A stretch of 64,000 nt of DNA from Flavobacterium algicola (GCF_022399565.1 NZ_JAJTUT010000003.1:558001-622000); one strand, 5' to 3'. Counted from the stretch's first letter, positions 17,052-26,776 are shown. Numbers and translations: made by a program. The notes: generated by a model not told the origin, from the letters alone.

Positions 17052-18494
17052 TTATATAACTTGAATTTCGGAGGTCAAAGCTATGAAATTATTTTTTGGC
17101 GCTTCACATAGTGAACAACAATAGTCTTCTGGGATGTTTTTGAACAAAGTACCTTTGGCAACGCCTTGTTCCATATCGCCATATTCTGAGTTGTATATGG
17201 TTAAACATTCTTGACATTGATACACATCTTGAATGGTGTTTTCTTTCTTTGTAGTGGTGGCTTCACTAGTACTCTCGGCAATTAAGTTTCCTAATTGGTC
17301 AAAATATTTTTTACTCAATTCGATCAGTATATTGGGCAATTCAAGTTTGTCTACATCTTGCGCATGTACAATGTACTCGCGACTGTTGGCATCAAAATTC
17401 TTGGCATAAAGGACATTAAAAGTATCTCTAATTTTGATAGATTCTAATTCCTTTGGCAATTGATTTTTTTCGACTACAATAGCAGTAAAATAGTGCCCAT
17501 CTCGATTGTAATCAGCAATACCAAACGTAAGTCCATACGTACTGATGTCAAATTGATCAAGGGTGCGCACCAGGAATGTTTTCAAATTAAGTGCCCATTC
17601 TGTTGCTACGGGTAAATGCCAGTTTAACTCCAATAAGGAGTGACGTACATTAATTCCGTTTTTACCCAAAAATTTCTCCCACTCTAGTTTTTTATCTTTG
17701 GGAATTCCCTTAACGATAAATGATTTCCAAGGTGTGATACAAATTTTACCAATTTTACATTCGAAACATAAATCACATAAATCTTGTAAAAATTTTAAAT
17801 CATAAAGATTATTTCTCCAATATAATCCCAGCCAGTATTGATCGATTCCCAATCTATTCATTCCTTCATAATAAGGAAAAGGATAAAAAGGAATGTTCAA
17901 GGGTTTGTCAATCGTTCTGTTATTGGTGTCTAATGCTTCGCTAACCAAGCTGAAAATCATATCGATTCCGCACGATTCTTGACGCACTATTTTTTCGATT
18001 TCGTAATAAATGGTGGCAATATCCCAGCTGTAAATAAGAACAGGGTATACTTCCATACGCTCCCAGTTGGGCAAGCGAATGTAGAGAAACCAATAGTCTT
18101 CGTGTTCTGCAGCAATAAAGTTAATATGGCCTGTAAACAAAGGAACAAGTTGTTGTTTAGGATCGGTGATATTCACTTTTAAATCGGGCTGCTCTTTGAA
18201 TTGCTCTAAAACGTAAAGAAATTTATTCCCTGTAAGCCAAGGTGTATTTCTAAGTATATCTGTAGAAACATAAGAAGATACAATATTATTACCACTGGTT
18301 TCATGAGGTAATACAAGATGGTGTTTACCTGTTTTCTCTTTATCTAAATTTTGAAAACCTTTTGGGAATATGATGTCTTGTCTTGAGCCAAAAGAAATAG
18401 TTTCTAGACCTTGATCCAAAGCCATAGTTGCAATTTCTTTTAATTCACCCGGAGAAAATACGCCTCCTTTTACTATTAATCGTGTTAATTCCAT
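17052..18494 (-). CDS. NirA-like protein with C-terminal rubredoxin domain
   Basis: 480 aa. The N-terminus (LIVKGGVFSPGELKEIATMA, SFGSRQDIIFP) and a later block (CKIGKICITPWKSFIVKGI) resemble the ferredoxin-like half-domains of siroheme nitrite/sulfite reductases and CobG, but I do not see the full pair of cluster-ligand Cys motifs. Residues ~425-480 are a rubredoxin: CQECLTIY and CCSLCEAP supply the CxxC pairs. It follows the fused nitrate reductase on the same strand (112-base gap), so it probably carries electrons to, or helps assemble, that enzyme. Function is inference. Confidence 0.7.
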   Translation of the reverse strand: MELTRLIVKGGVFSPGELKEIATMALDQGLETISFGSRQDIIFPKGFQNLDKEKTGKHHLVLPHETSGNNIVSSYVSTDILRNTPWLTGNKFLYVLEQFKEQPDLKVNITDPKQQLVPLFTGHINFIAAEHEDYWFLYIRLPNWERMEVYPVLIYSWDIATIYYEIEKIVRQESCGIDMIFSLVSEALDTNNRTIDKPLNIPFYPFPYYEGMNRLGIDQYWLGLYWRNNLYDLKFLQDLCDLCFECKIGKICITPWKSFIVKGIPKDKKLEWEKFLGKNGINVRHSLLELNWHLPVATEWALNLKTFLVRTLDQFDISTYGLTFGIADYNRDGHYFTAIVVEKNQLPKELESIKIRDTFNVLYAKNFDANSREYIVHAQDVDKLELPNILIELSKKYFDQLGNLIAESTSEATTTKKENTIQDVYQCQECLTIYNSEYGDMEQGVAKGTLFKNIPEDYCCSLCEAPKNNFIALTSEIQVI

Positions 18495-18606
18495 TTTCTA
18501 TTACTTTAGGATGTTCTCTTTATAGTATTCGGATTTAAAAAATGTAGATACTCTTACTTCTTTTCAATCTAAAAGAGTTGGGAGGTGTGTCTATGATTTT
18601 AAATTC

Positions 18607-21600
18607 TTATTTGCATTTTGATAATAATTCTTTGACTTCAGTTTTGCAGCTTCCGCAACCCAATCCAGCGCCGGTGGTTTTGCATAATTCCGTAAAATTG
18701 GTACAACCACTTTTAATGGCTTCTTCAATATTTCCGCTTCCTACTTGACTGCAAGAGCATACCAATTTCCCTATTACAGGTTTGGCTTGAGAGCCACTAC
18801 CACGCAGTAACATCTCCCGTTTGTCAGACAATTCGATTTTGCTTTCGATCATGGTTTTAAACTCGGCAAATTCATTTTTATCACCCATCAAAATAGCACC
18901 AACGAGTAGGTCATTTCGAACCACACATTTTTTATAATATCGTTTTTTCAAATCGGTAAAAACAATTTCTTCATAAGAATCATCGTTTTCTGGAAAGTCA
19001 ATTTGCCCAATACTACATAAATTGATATCTTCTAGTTTTAAAATATTCATCAGTACAGATCCTTTGTAAAAACTGCTAATATCTCCTGCTATAAAGTTAG
19101 CCAAAATATCAGCTTGTTCTTCTGCAGCAGAGGTAATACCAAATAATTGATTATTGAATTCAGCAATTTCGCCAATAGCAAATATATTTGGTTGCGATGA
19201 TTGAAGGTATTGATTGACTTTTACACCACGTCCGCAGGCTACACCTGTCTCTTTTGCAATCTCGATATTCGGAATAGTACCAATAGTGTAAACGATGGCA
19301 TTTGCTGTTAATATTCGACCACTTTTAAGACCAATTTCTAGTTCGTTATCATTATCAGTTTCAAAAACAGTACTTACTTCGTTATCAAAATAGATTTGTA
19401 TATCTCTTAATTGCACTTCTTCGGCCAGTAGTTTACAAGAAATACGGTCGAGTTGACGTTCCATCAATCGGGAAGCACGCTGAATTATAGTAATTTTTAC
19501 TTTTTTATGTTTTAAAGCTGCTGCTAATTCTAGCCCCAATAATCCACCTCCCACGATAACTACGTGCTGGTCTTGTGATTTTAAATTGGTTCCGTCTAAG
19601 TAATTTTTTAAACGGTCTGCATCTTCTTTTCTACGCATAGTAAAGCGTCCTGGTAAATGCAATTGTGCATTTTCTGGTACGAATGGTCTACTACCGGTAG
19701 CGAGAATTAAGGAGTCATACGAATGTATAATTCCTTTACTATCAGTAATTAAGTTTTCGTTTTTATTAATGTTGTCAATAGCAACACCAGATTTCATAGT
19801 GATATTCAATTTACTAAGAGAATCTGCCTTTATTTTCTGCAAACTATCCCAAGAAAGTTCATCCGTCACGTACTCGGGTAATAAGACGCGGTTGTAAAAC
19901 GGATTTTCCTCGTTTGAGAATACGATGATTTCATCGGTGGTATTGATCTCGCGATAATTTTGTATGAATCGAAAAGCCGCCGCTCCAGCACCAACAACAG
20001 CAATTTTCTCGAAAGCTTTTTCATATTTCACGACAGAAACAGTAGTGAATTTGAAGTCAGGCTCTTTAGAAATTGGATCAACCACTGTATTGGTCAAATT
20101 GTTAGCTCTATTTAAATCATTGTCCAATTGCTTCCCCCAGTGCATAGGTAAGAAAACAACACCTTCCTTTATCGTGTCGATTACCTTGGCTTTGACTCGA
20201 ACTTCTCCATTTTTGCTTTTTACGATAGTGATATCACCATCTTCAATACCCGCCTTAAAGGCATCGATAGGATTTATTTCGAGTAGAGGACTAGGAATAT
20301 GAGATAAGAGTCGGGATACTTTTCCTGTTTTGGTCATCGTATGCCATTGATCTCTTATACGTCCTGTGGTTAGAATAAACGGAAATTTATCGGTTGGTTG
20401 TTCTGAGGTGTTTTCTATAGAAACGGGAAGATTAAAAATCGCCCTTTGCGAAGGTGTATGAAATTTTTTATCGGTAAACAATCGAGGCGTACCTGGATGT
20501 CCAAAATCTGGAACAGGCCACTGAAAGGTTCCTTCATTTTTTAAACGGTTGTAGTTTAAGAACGAAATATCTATCGACGTATTTTTTGTTAATGCACAGT
20601 ATTCTTTGTAAATGTCTTCGGCTGAATTATAATCAAAGCCAGCGAAATTCATTTTTTTTGCAAATCGAATTAATATCTCAATATCCGAAAGAGCTTCTCC
20701 AGGAGCATTAATACCTTTTGGTAAATAGGAAATACGTCTTTCAGAATTTGTCATTGTTCCCTCTTTTTCTAACCATCCTGCAGCAGGTAGCAATAAATCG
20801 GCAAACTTAGCGGTATCTGATTTATGTGAGATTTCTTGAACGACAACAAATTTTGCATTTGCTAATGCCTTTTCGACCCTACGCGCGTCTGGCATACTCA
20901 CTAGTGGATTGGTACAAATAATCCAAACAGCTTTCATTTTTCCAGATTCCAATGCATCAAACATTTCGGTAGCAGTTAGACCTGGTTTTTCAGAAATAGA
21001 GTCTACTCCCCAAAAATCAGCAACCTCTTGTCGGTGAACCGGATTGGCTAATTCTTTGTGTACAGCTAGTAAATTGGCCATACCACCTACTTCACGGCCG
21101 CCCATTGCATTGGGTTGTCCTGTAAGTGAGAAAGGTCCTGAGCCAGGTTTACCTACATGACCTGTTAACAAGGAAAGATTAAGTAGTGCAGTGTTTTTGT
21201 CGACTCCAATAGCACTTTGATTTAATCCCATAGCCCATAATGATAGAAAACCTTTGGCTTTGGCGATCATTTCTGCAGCTTGTTTGATTTCGCTAATAGG
21301 AATTCCACACAATTGCGAAGCTTTCTCCAATGAAGTAGCAACAACTAGATTTTTATAGGCATTATAGTTCTCTGTGTGGTTCTTGATAAAATCATTGTCG
21401 ACATAGCCTTTGTCAATCAGACATTTTGCGATCGCATGGTATAAATAAATATCAGTTCCAGGAAGTATTTGCAAATGCAAATCTGCCGTAAGTGCTGAGT
21501 CAGTTTTTCTAGGGTCAACAACAATAATTTTTGTTTTAGGATTCTTTTCCTTGTGCTGCTCAATTCTTCTGAAGAGGATTGGGTGGCACCAAGCTGGATT

Positions 21601-22122
21601 TGCTCCAGTGATCAAAAAAGTATCTGCCAACTCGATATCATCATAAGCAATAGGAACGGAGTCTTCACCAAAAGTTTTTTTATACCCTACTACAGCTGAG
21701 CTCATGCAAAGCCGGGAGTTGGTGTCTATATTATTGGTTTTCAAAAAACCTTTCACTAGTTTGTTTACAAGATAATATTCTTCGGTCAAACACTGTCCAG
21801 AGACATAAAAACCAACACTATCAGGTCCGTATTTTTTTATAAGCGAAGTAAAGACTGCCGCAGCGCGGTCTAAACCTTCATCCCAGCTCACTCTCTCTTT
21901 GGGGTGTGATTTACTCCATCTCATTTCGGGATACAGAATTCTGTCTGAAGTGTCGTTGGCAACATAATGTAAATTCATTCCTTTAGAACAAAGCATCCCT
22001 CTATTTACAGGGTGGTCTTTATCTCCTTTTACGCTTACTCCATTATTAGAATCATTGGTTACAATTATTCCACACCCTACACCGCAATAGGAGCAGGTCG
22101 TTTTTATTTCTGAATTTTGCAT
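18607..22122 (-). CDS. Assimilatory nitrate reductase fused to FAD/NAD(H) oxidoreductase and BFD domains
   Basis: 1171 aa. Residues 1-~690 are a NasA/NapA-type Mo-bisMGD reductase: [4Fe-4S] ligands Cys 10, 13, 17 and 45 (CSYCGVGC...LCSKG), Mo ligand Cys 139 in SRLCMSSAV, and a C-terminal molybdopterin-binding part. Residues ~705-1080 are a NirB-like FAD/NAD oxidoreductase (VVGAGAAAFRF, HVVIVGGGLLGLELAAAL). Residues ~1110-1171 are a BFD-type [2Fe-2S] domain (CSCSQVGSGN, GLGCGSCK). The NADH-to-nitrate chain that is NasA plus NasB elsewhere thus lies on one chain. No signal peptide: cytoplasmic. Divergent from the chlorite dismutase gene. Confidence 0.92.
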   Translation of the reverse strand: MQNSEIKTTCSYCGVGCGIIVTNDSNNGVSVKGDKDHPVNRGMLCSKGMNLHYVANDTSDRILYPEMRWSKSHPKERVSWDEGLDRAAAVFTSLIKKYGPDSVGFYVSGQCLTEEYYLVNKLVKGFLKTNNIDTNSRLCMSSAVVGYKKTFGEDSVPIAYDDIELADTFLITGANPAWCHPILFRRIEQHKEKNPKTKIIVVDPRKTDSALTADLHLQILPGTDIYLYHAIAKCLIDKGYVDNDFIKNHTENYNAYKNLVVATSLEKASQLCGIPISEIKQAAEMIAKAKGFLSLWAMGLNQSAIGVDKNTALLNLSLLTGHVGKPGSGPFSLTGQPNAMGGREVGGMANLLAVHKELANPVHRQEVADFWGVDSISEKPGLTATEMFDALESGKMKAVWIICTNPLVSMPDARRVEKALANAKFVVVQEISHKSDTAKFADLLLPAAGWLEKEGTMTNSERRISYLPKGINAPGEALSDIEILIRFAKKMNFAGFDYNSAEDIYKEYCALTKNTSIDISFLNYNRLKNEGTFQWPVPDFGHPGTPRLFTDKKFHTPSQRAIFNLPVSIENTSEQPTDKFPFILTTGRIRDQWHTMTKTGKVSRLLSHIPSPLLEINPIDAFKAGIEDGDITIVKSKNGEVRVKAKVIDTIKEGVVFLPMHWGKQLDNDLNRANNLTNTVVDPISKEPDFKFTTVSVVKYEKAFEKIAVVGAGAAAFRFIQNYREINTTDEIIVFSNEENPFYNRVLLPEYVTDELSWDSLQKIKADSLSKLNITMKSGVAIDNINKNENLITDSKGIIHSYDSLILATGSRPFVPENAQLHLPGRFTMRRKEDADRLKNYLDGTNLKSQDQHVVIVGGGLLGLELAAALKHKKVKITIIQRASRLMERQLDRISCKLLAEEVQLRDIQIYFDNEVSTVFETDNDNELEIGLKSGRILTANAIVYTIGTIPNIEIAKETGVACGRGVKVNQYLQSSQPNIFAIGEIAEFNNQLFGITSAAEEQADILANFIAGDISSFYKGSVLMNILKLEDINLCSIGQIDFPENDDSYEEIVFTDLKKRYYKKCVVRNDLLVGAILMGDKNEFAEFKTMIESKIELSDKREMLLRGSGSQAKPVIGKLVCSCSQVGSGNIEEAIKSGCTNFTELCKTTGAGLGCGSCKTEVKELLSKCK

Positions 22123-22179
22123 TGATACACTACTTTGTTGTTACTAAAACTTCTTCATTTCTTTCTGATGTTGTAAAAA

Positions 22180-22205
22180 TACGTATTTTTACGTATAAAT
22201 ACGTA
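22180..22205 (-). promoter_or_regulatory. Triple TACGTA operator upstream of the nitrate reductase
   Basis: TACGTA occurs at 22180, 22190 and 22200, exactly ten bases apart, giving two overlapping ACGTA-N4-TACGT dyads (22181-22194, 22191-22204) about 60-80 bases before the start codon. No TAnnTTTG element is evident between it and the gene. Confidence 0.65.
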
Positions 22206-22449
22206 TATCGATTCGGATTTTTTAAGTTTTTGGAGATAATTGGTATTTTGAGCTGATTATTATAAGTATTGCTTATTATTTCACCTTAGATAATTTATAT
22301 GGTAATTAAAGCTGCAACAACTTGATAAAATAGATTCTAAATATTCCGTTAGTTCAAAATAAAAGTTCAATGACTAGCAAATTGCTTAAACTGCAGTAAA
22401 AAAGTAAATACTTTTTTACTATAGAGTTATTCTCTTTTTCTTGTAGAGT

Positions 22450-22497
22450 TTAAGTAAAAATACTTAATATATGATTTTTATAGTTGCTTTAATTTTG
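22450..22497 (+). promoter_or_regulatory. FNR-like dyad and -7 element of the chlorite dismutase promoter
   Basis: Perfect dyad TTAAGTA-AAAA-TACTTAA (22450-22467) and TAATTTTG at 22490-22497. The dyad centre is ~44 bases before the expected start of transcription, near a class II activator position; no -33 TTG is seen. The remainder of 22123-22637 holds no other feature I can support. Confidence 0.6.
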
Positions 22498-22637
22498 TAT
22501 TTACGCTTATTAATCTTTGCCAAAAGACAGTTTTAGCAATGGTTTTGCTACAGTAGAAATTTTGTAACAGAAGCGTATATTTAGTTTCATAAATAACAGC
22601 ATTAATTGAATACTTGGTATTCACAAAAGCATTGTTC

Positions 22638-23186
22638 ATGAATGAAAATATATTTGACTTTATAGGAGGGAAAACAGGAGATTGGAAAATAACAAAAGCA
22701 ACAACTCTGATAGGTGATTCTTTACCAAAGGTGACTCACGTTGATAAAATACAAAGTTGTTTGATCAATCGTTTTGAAGGTGATTGGTCTTTAAAAGGGG
22801 TAATTAGCAATATGCGCTATACCGATAAATATGAGAAAGAAAAAATGGACGCCAAACAAGAAAAATTGGGCAGAAAAAAAGCAACTCATGCCGCATTTAT
22901 ACCGATTCGAAAAAGTCAAGCTTGGTGGGACCTTGCTCAGGATGAACGTCGACATATTATAGAAAATCAATCCAAACACATGCAACATGGTATGAAGTAC
23001 TTACCAGCAATTGCCCGACAACTCTATCATTCGAGAGATATAAATGAGCCATTTGACTTTTTAACCTGGTTTGAATTTGCACCCGAAGACGAGCCAGCAT
23101 TTAACGAGCTACTTAGCATTATGCGCAAATCGGAAGAATGGAAATATGTAGAAAGAGAAATTGACATAAGGATGGTAAGGGTGTAG
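22638..23186 (+). CDS. Chlorite dismutase, short (clade 2-type) form
   Basis: 182 aa from ATG 22638 (TTG at 22614 rejected). The chlorite dismutase-family core is clear: RKSQAWWDLAQDERRHI, then MKYLPAIARQLYHSRD and FDFLTWFEFAPEDEPAF. His 114 and Arg 127 fall at the positions I recall for the proximal haem ligand and catalytic distal arginine of 182-183-aa dimeric enzymes. The arginine separates true chlorite dismutases (ClO2- to Cl- plus O2) from HemQ-like relatives. It faces away from the nitrate reductase gene and shares its promoter dyad, suggesting removal of chlorite made when nitrate reductase acts on chlorate. Confidence 0.85.
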   Translation: MNENIFDFIGGKTGDWKITKATTLIGDSLPKVTHVDKIQSCLINRFEGDWSLKGVISNMRYTDKYEKEKMDAKQEKLGRKKATHAAFIPIRKSQAWWDLAQDERRHIIENQSKHMQHGMKYLPAIARQLYHSRDINEPFDFLTWFEFAPEDEPAFNELLSIMRKSEEWKYVEREIDIRMVRV

Positions 23187-23237
23187 TGTAACATCCTTTC
23201 TACATGCTAATAAGTCTCACTGCTTTTGAAACTAATT

Positions 23238-24506
23238 TTATGAATATGCAGAAGAGCTGAATAAGCAATGCTTTTTTAATATATCGACATCGAGATCGTA
23301 AGTAAGAGCAATTTTTGCACGACCAAAAGCTTCTTTTGAATAATGTAAGCTCGCCTCTTTAATTTCGTTATTATCAATAGTTGCCAATGATGTAAATGCC
23401 TTTTGTAAACGCAGCATCACTTCAATAGTACTAGCGCCGTCTCTACAGATAGGTCTAAAAGCATCATCAAACAAATCATCGATTGTAATATTTGGAACTT
23501 CAATGCGATCGTATAGTGGTTTAATATTCTTATCGTTTTCCGTTTTTCTATTCCATAAAAAAAGTAATCGTTCCTGACTCCCGATAATTTGTATGGCTGT
23601 ACCCGGGTCATTGATACCAGGTGATAGTGCCCTGCTAGCAATTTCTGTAAGAGCAATTAATCCAAACCTCGGATCTTCTTCAAACAATCGGGTTGCATCA
23701 ATTTGTATGGCTTTGTTAACTATTTCACTAATTTTAGAAATGTTCAATTCGTTTTCTGGACTTATGTATGCCAATGGAAAGTTTTCGTGCACAAACTTAC
23801 CGGGTAGGCAATTGAGTCGCACATTTAGTTTGTTATCTAATGCTAATAATTGCAACGTCTTCATGTCAATCCGTTGCACATAACCAACGGTTGTTGCTAG
23901 TACTGGTATTCCATTTGCAAACCCACCCTTGATAGGTAACGCTTGTAAAAATGGATGTTTGATGTAACTTGCTAAAGAGGCAGCTGCCTCTGTTTCGATT
24001 TGTTTGATGGTGTGTTCCAACCTTCCTAATCTAGATATACGATCGACCCATCTTAGAAATGTGAGGATTACGACTGTAAATAGTAAAATAGTAGATAGAA
24101 AGAGGATGAACCTTCCAGCTTTGCCATAATAACCATTGTTAAGTGCAATAGTGGCAACAATACTAAATATAAAAGCACCAATAAAGGCAGAAAGCGCATT
24201 TTGAGATACATCATCTGCAATAATGATTTTAAAAGACCTAGGTGTAGCAATATTACTTGCCGATGTAAAAGCTGATAGCATTGATCCCACAGCAAAGATG
24301 GCAATAACTAGCATACTCCCAGAGATGGTGTCAAGTAAACCTTCGATGGAATCCTCCTTGATATCGGGTACGAATTCTTTTAACCCAGTTCCATCAACAA
24401 GGTGTGCAATAAGTGCACCACCCACAGATAAGACGCAAAACAGAAGAGGTCTGAACCACAGTTTATTACTAAATTGATCGTAATATTTGAGGAGAGTCTG
24501 TTTCAT
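23238..24506 (-). CDS. DUF2254 integral membrane protein
   Basis: 422 aa. Four hydrophobic segments in the first ~155 residues (LLFCVLSVGGALIAHLVD, MLVIAIFAVGSMLSAFTS, ALSAFIGAFIFSIVATIAL, FILFLSTILLFTVVILTFL), then a ~260-residue soluble part containing SRALSPGINDPGTAIQ, a typical DUF2254 motif. Inner membrane; function unknown. Its end lies 51 bases from the convergent chlorite dismutase gene. Confidence 0.85.
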   Translation of the reverse strand: MKQTLLKYYDQFSNKLWFRPLLFCVLSVGGALIAHLVDGTGLKEFVPDIKEDSIEGLLDTISGSMLVIAIFAVGSMLSAFTSASNIATPRSFKIIIADDVSQNALSAFIGAFIFSIVATIALNNGYYGKAGRFILFLSTILLFTVVILTFLRWVDRISRLGRLEHTIKQIETEAAASLASYIKHPFLQALPIKGGFANGIPVLATTVGYVQRIDMKTLQLLALDNKLNVRLNCLPGKFVHENFPLAYISPENELNISKISEIVNKAIQIDATRLFEEDPRFGLIALTEIASRALSPGINDPGTAIQIIGSQERLLFLWNRKTENDKNIKPLYDRIEVPNITIDDLFDDAFRPICRDGASTIEVMLRLQKAFTSLATIDNNEIKEASLHYSKEAFGRAKIALTYDLDVDILKKHCLFSSSAYS

Positions 24507-24889
24507 GTACTGCTATTTTTGAAATAATTATTTTCTTAAAAATAGTCAATTAATTCTGTAAAAAATAATTCGAAATAGCTTATATAGCTGAAAAAGTATT
24601 TAATACGAAGCAAATTGAACGTTCTTAGCACATAATTAACCTCTTGTTGTTTGGGAAATTCAACCATAATCAGTTAACATACAACTGATTTAATATATAC
24701 ATTCGAATTTTTAGCTAATATCACATTTTGAATAATCGACTCCTAAAACAGAATTTTAAAATTTTAATTTTCAAACAGCGGTATAAAGATTACGATGACA
24801 TTTTGAAATTCTATATGCTATAAAAATTTTAATTTCTCAGACTGTAATAAGCTTTCTATGGAATTAATTCCGCGATTTTTCGACTTTGT
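24507..24889. other. 383-base A+T-rich intergenic region
   Basis: Lies between the ends/starts of two minus-strand genes and should hold the DUF2254 promoter. Apart from a small GGAATTAATTCC palindrome near 24859 I see no feature that can be supported. Confidence 0.4.
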
Positions 24890-25711
24890 TTATGATGTTT
24901 GTTTAACATTCTTGATGACAAAAAATAATCCGATAATGATAAACGGAATACTTAGTAATTGCCCCATGTTCAATAGCATTCCATCTTCAAATTCCGATTG
25001 GTTGATTTTTAAGAATTCGATTAATATTCGCATGATAAAGATCAAAGTAATACACAATCCAAAGTAAAATCCTTTACCCAGCTCGTATCTTTTACTTTTA
25101 TAGATCGAATAAATGACAATAAAAATGATGAAGTACGATATGGCTTCGTATAGTTGCGTAGGGTGTCTTGGAACATTGTCAATTTGTCTAAAAACAAAAG
25201 CCCAAGGCATAGTCGTTGGGTTACCAATCATTTCAGAATTCATCAAATTGGCCAGTCTGATAAAAGTAGCTCCCAATGGTGCTACAATTGCAATCAAATC
25301 GAGAATCATGATATATTTGATATTAAATTTTTTCGAATACAGGTAGAGCGCAAATAATAGTCCCACCGCACCACCATGACTCGCCAATCCAGCATAGCCT
25401 ATAAACTGGTAGGTACCAGAACTGTCTTTTTGTATGGGCAGAAAAATTTCGAGAATGTGCTGTGAGAAATAATCAAAATCGTAGAATAGGCAATGTCCCA
25501 ATCGAGCACCCACAAATATACCTACAATCCCGTAAAGAAATAAAGATTCATGTGCATCCTCACTTAATTTTTGGGTTTTAAAGATTCCTTTGAGTAAGAA
25601 CATGCATAAAACCAAACCCGAGGCAAATAAGAGACCGTAATACTTTAAAGGGAAACCGTAGAGATTAATTATTTCTGAGTTTACATCCCAGTTGATATAT
25701 AATGATGTCAT
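24890..25711 (-). CDS. lgt: Prolipoprotein diacylglyceryl transferase
   Basis: 273 aa from MTSLYINWDVNSE (ATG at 25711); the 12-codon longer form starting 25747 looks like leader. Lgt landmarks: GFPLKYYGLLFASGL, GARLGHCLFYDF, the essential-His region ASHGGAVGLL, the signature region RLANLMNSEMIGNPT, and RHPTQLYEAISY. Seven or so membrane helices. It moves a diacylglyceryl group from phosphatidylglycerol to the lipobox cysteine, which serves the many lipoproteins encoded nearby. Confidence 0.93.
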   Translation of the reverse strand: MTSLYINWDVNSEIINLYGFPLKYYGLLFASGLVLCMFLLKGIFKTQKLSEDAHESLFLYGIVGIFVGARLGHCLFYDFDYFSQHILEIFLPIQKDSSGTYQFIGYAGLASHGGAVGLLFALYLYSKKFNIKYIMILDLIAIVAPLGATFIRLANLMNSEMIGNPTTMPWAFVFRQIDNVPRHPTQLYEAISYFIIFIVIYSIYKSKRYELGKGFYFGLCITLIFIMRILIEFLKINQSEFEDGMLLNMGQLLSIPFIIIGLFFVIKNVKQTS

Positions 25712-25835
25712 ATTTTTTACTTTTTTATCGCTTTCAAAAATAGCCAAAATGTTTCAACCACAAAATGTTTTATTAGCATAGCTCAAAATAGCACTACTAC
25801 TATTAATTTGACAGCAAATAAAAAAGCACATAAAA

Positions 25836-25869
25836 CAAAATGCCGAAATAGAAATACATCTTTTTCGGC
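25836..25869 (-). terminator. Terminator of the nitrate ABC operon
   Basis: GCCGAAA (25842-25848) / TTTCGGC (25863-25869) hairpin with an A-rich flank on the + strand, i.e. T-rich on the minus strand; lies just after the last ABC gene. Confidence 0.65.
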
Positions 25870-25894
25870 TTTTTATGAATTAATAATATGTATG

Positions 25895-26716
25895 TTAATG
25901 CTCTAAGAAATTAATCAAATGTTCTCTGTTGCTATAATAGGTTTCGTGCTCTAAAATTGCTTTACGATTACGAGGACGGTCGTAGGTAATGTCTAATATG
26001 TCACCAATTTGTGCACGTGGGCCAGAGGTCATCATTATTACTCGATCTGCCAAGAAAATAGATTCATCAACGTCATGTGTAATCATAATTCCCGTGGTTT
26101 TTTCTTTATCCAAAACTTCTAGTAATACATCTTGCAGTTCGCCTCGGGTTAAGGAATCTAACATCCCGAAAGGTTCATCTAATAGTAGAACTTGTGGTTT
26201 TAAAGCCAAGGCTCTTGCAATCCCGACACGCTGTTTCATTCCTTGCGATAAATCTTTGGCTTTTTTATCAAATGCTCCATCAAGACCTACTTTGCTTAGA
26301 TAGTATTTGCAAATATCTTCCCGTTGTTTTTTGGTAGCATTGGCAAATACTTTATCGACACCCAGTTGCACGTTTTCCATAGCGCTCATCCAAGGTAATA
26401 AACTTGGCGATTGAAAAATTACGCCACGGTCGGGACCAGGACCTTTTATAGGTGTTCCGTCTAGAATGATTTCACCACTGGTAATGGGATTCAATCCAGC
26501 TATCATCGACAATAAAGTTGTTTTTCCGCATCCAGAATGACCGATTATAGAAACAAATTCACCTTCTTTAATTTTTAAATTTAAATTTTCTAATACTACG
26601 AAATCTCCTTTTGGAGTAGGGTAGACCTTTGTGATGTTTGACAATTCAAGCATGTACTTTTCAAAACCTTGCAAGTCATGATCGATGGTATTGGTATGTG
26701 TGAGTGTTTGTGACAT
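25895..26716 (-). CDS. Nitrate/nitrite ABC transporter ATP-binding protein (NrtD-like)
   Basis: 273 aa ABC ATPase of the nitrate/sulfonate/taurine family. Walker A GHSGCGKTT, Q-loop FQSPSLLPW, signature LSQGMKQRV (a departure from the usual LSGG), Walker B VLLLDEPFGMLD, H-loop MITHDVDES. It probably pairs as heterodimer with the neighbouring ATPase, which has the regular signature. Starts 60 bases after that gene; last gene of the operon. Confidence 0.88.
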   Translation of the reverse strand: MSQTLTHTNTIDHDLQGFEKYMLELSNITKVYPTPKGDFVVLENLNLKIKEGEFVSIIGHSGCGKTTLLSMIAGLNPITSGEIILDGTPIKGPGPDRGVIFQSPSLLPWMSAMENVQLGVDKVFANATKKQREDICKYYLSKVGLDGAFDKKAKDLSQGMKQRVGIARALALKPQVLLLDEPFGMLDSLTRGELQDVLLEVLDKEKTTGIMITHDVDESIFLADRVIMMTSGPRAQIGDILDITYDRPRNRKAILEHETYYSNREHLINFLEH

Positions 26717-26776
26717 TTTTTTTAATTTTAAAAGAGGGAATAATGCATTTAATAATCATTAATCAATTCTTATCTG

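Noticed and set aside
19964..20302. Antisense frame of 112 codons inside the nitrate reductase gene
   Set aside because: Shadow of the coding strand; composition is that of reverse-complement codons.
22400..22420. AAAGTA-AA-TACTTTT as another dyad near the chlorite dismutase promoter
   Set aside because: Spacer is two bases rather than four, so it does not fit the motif.
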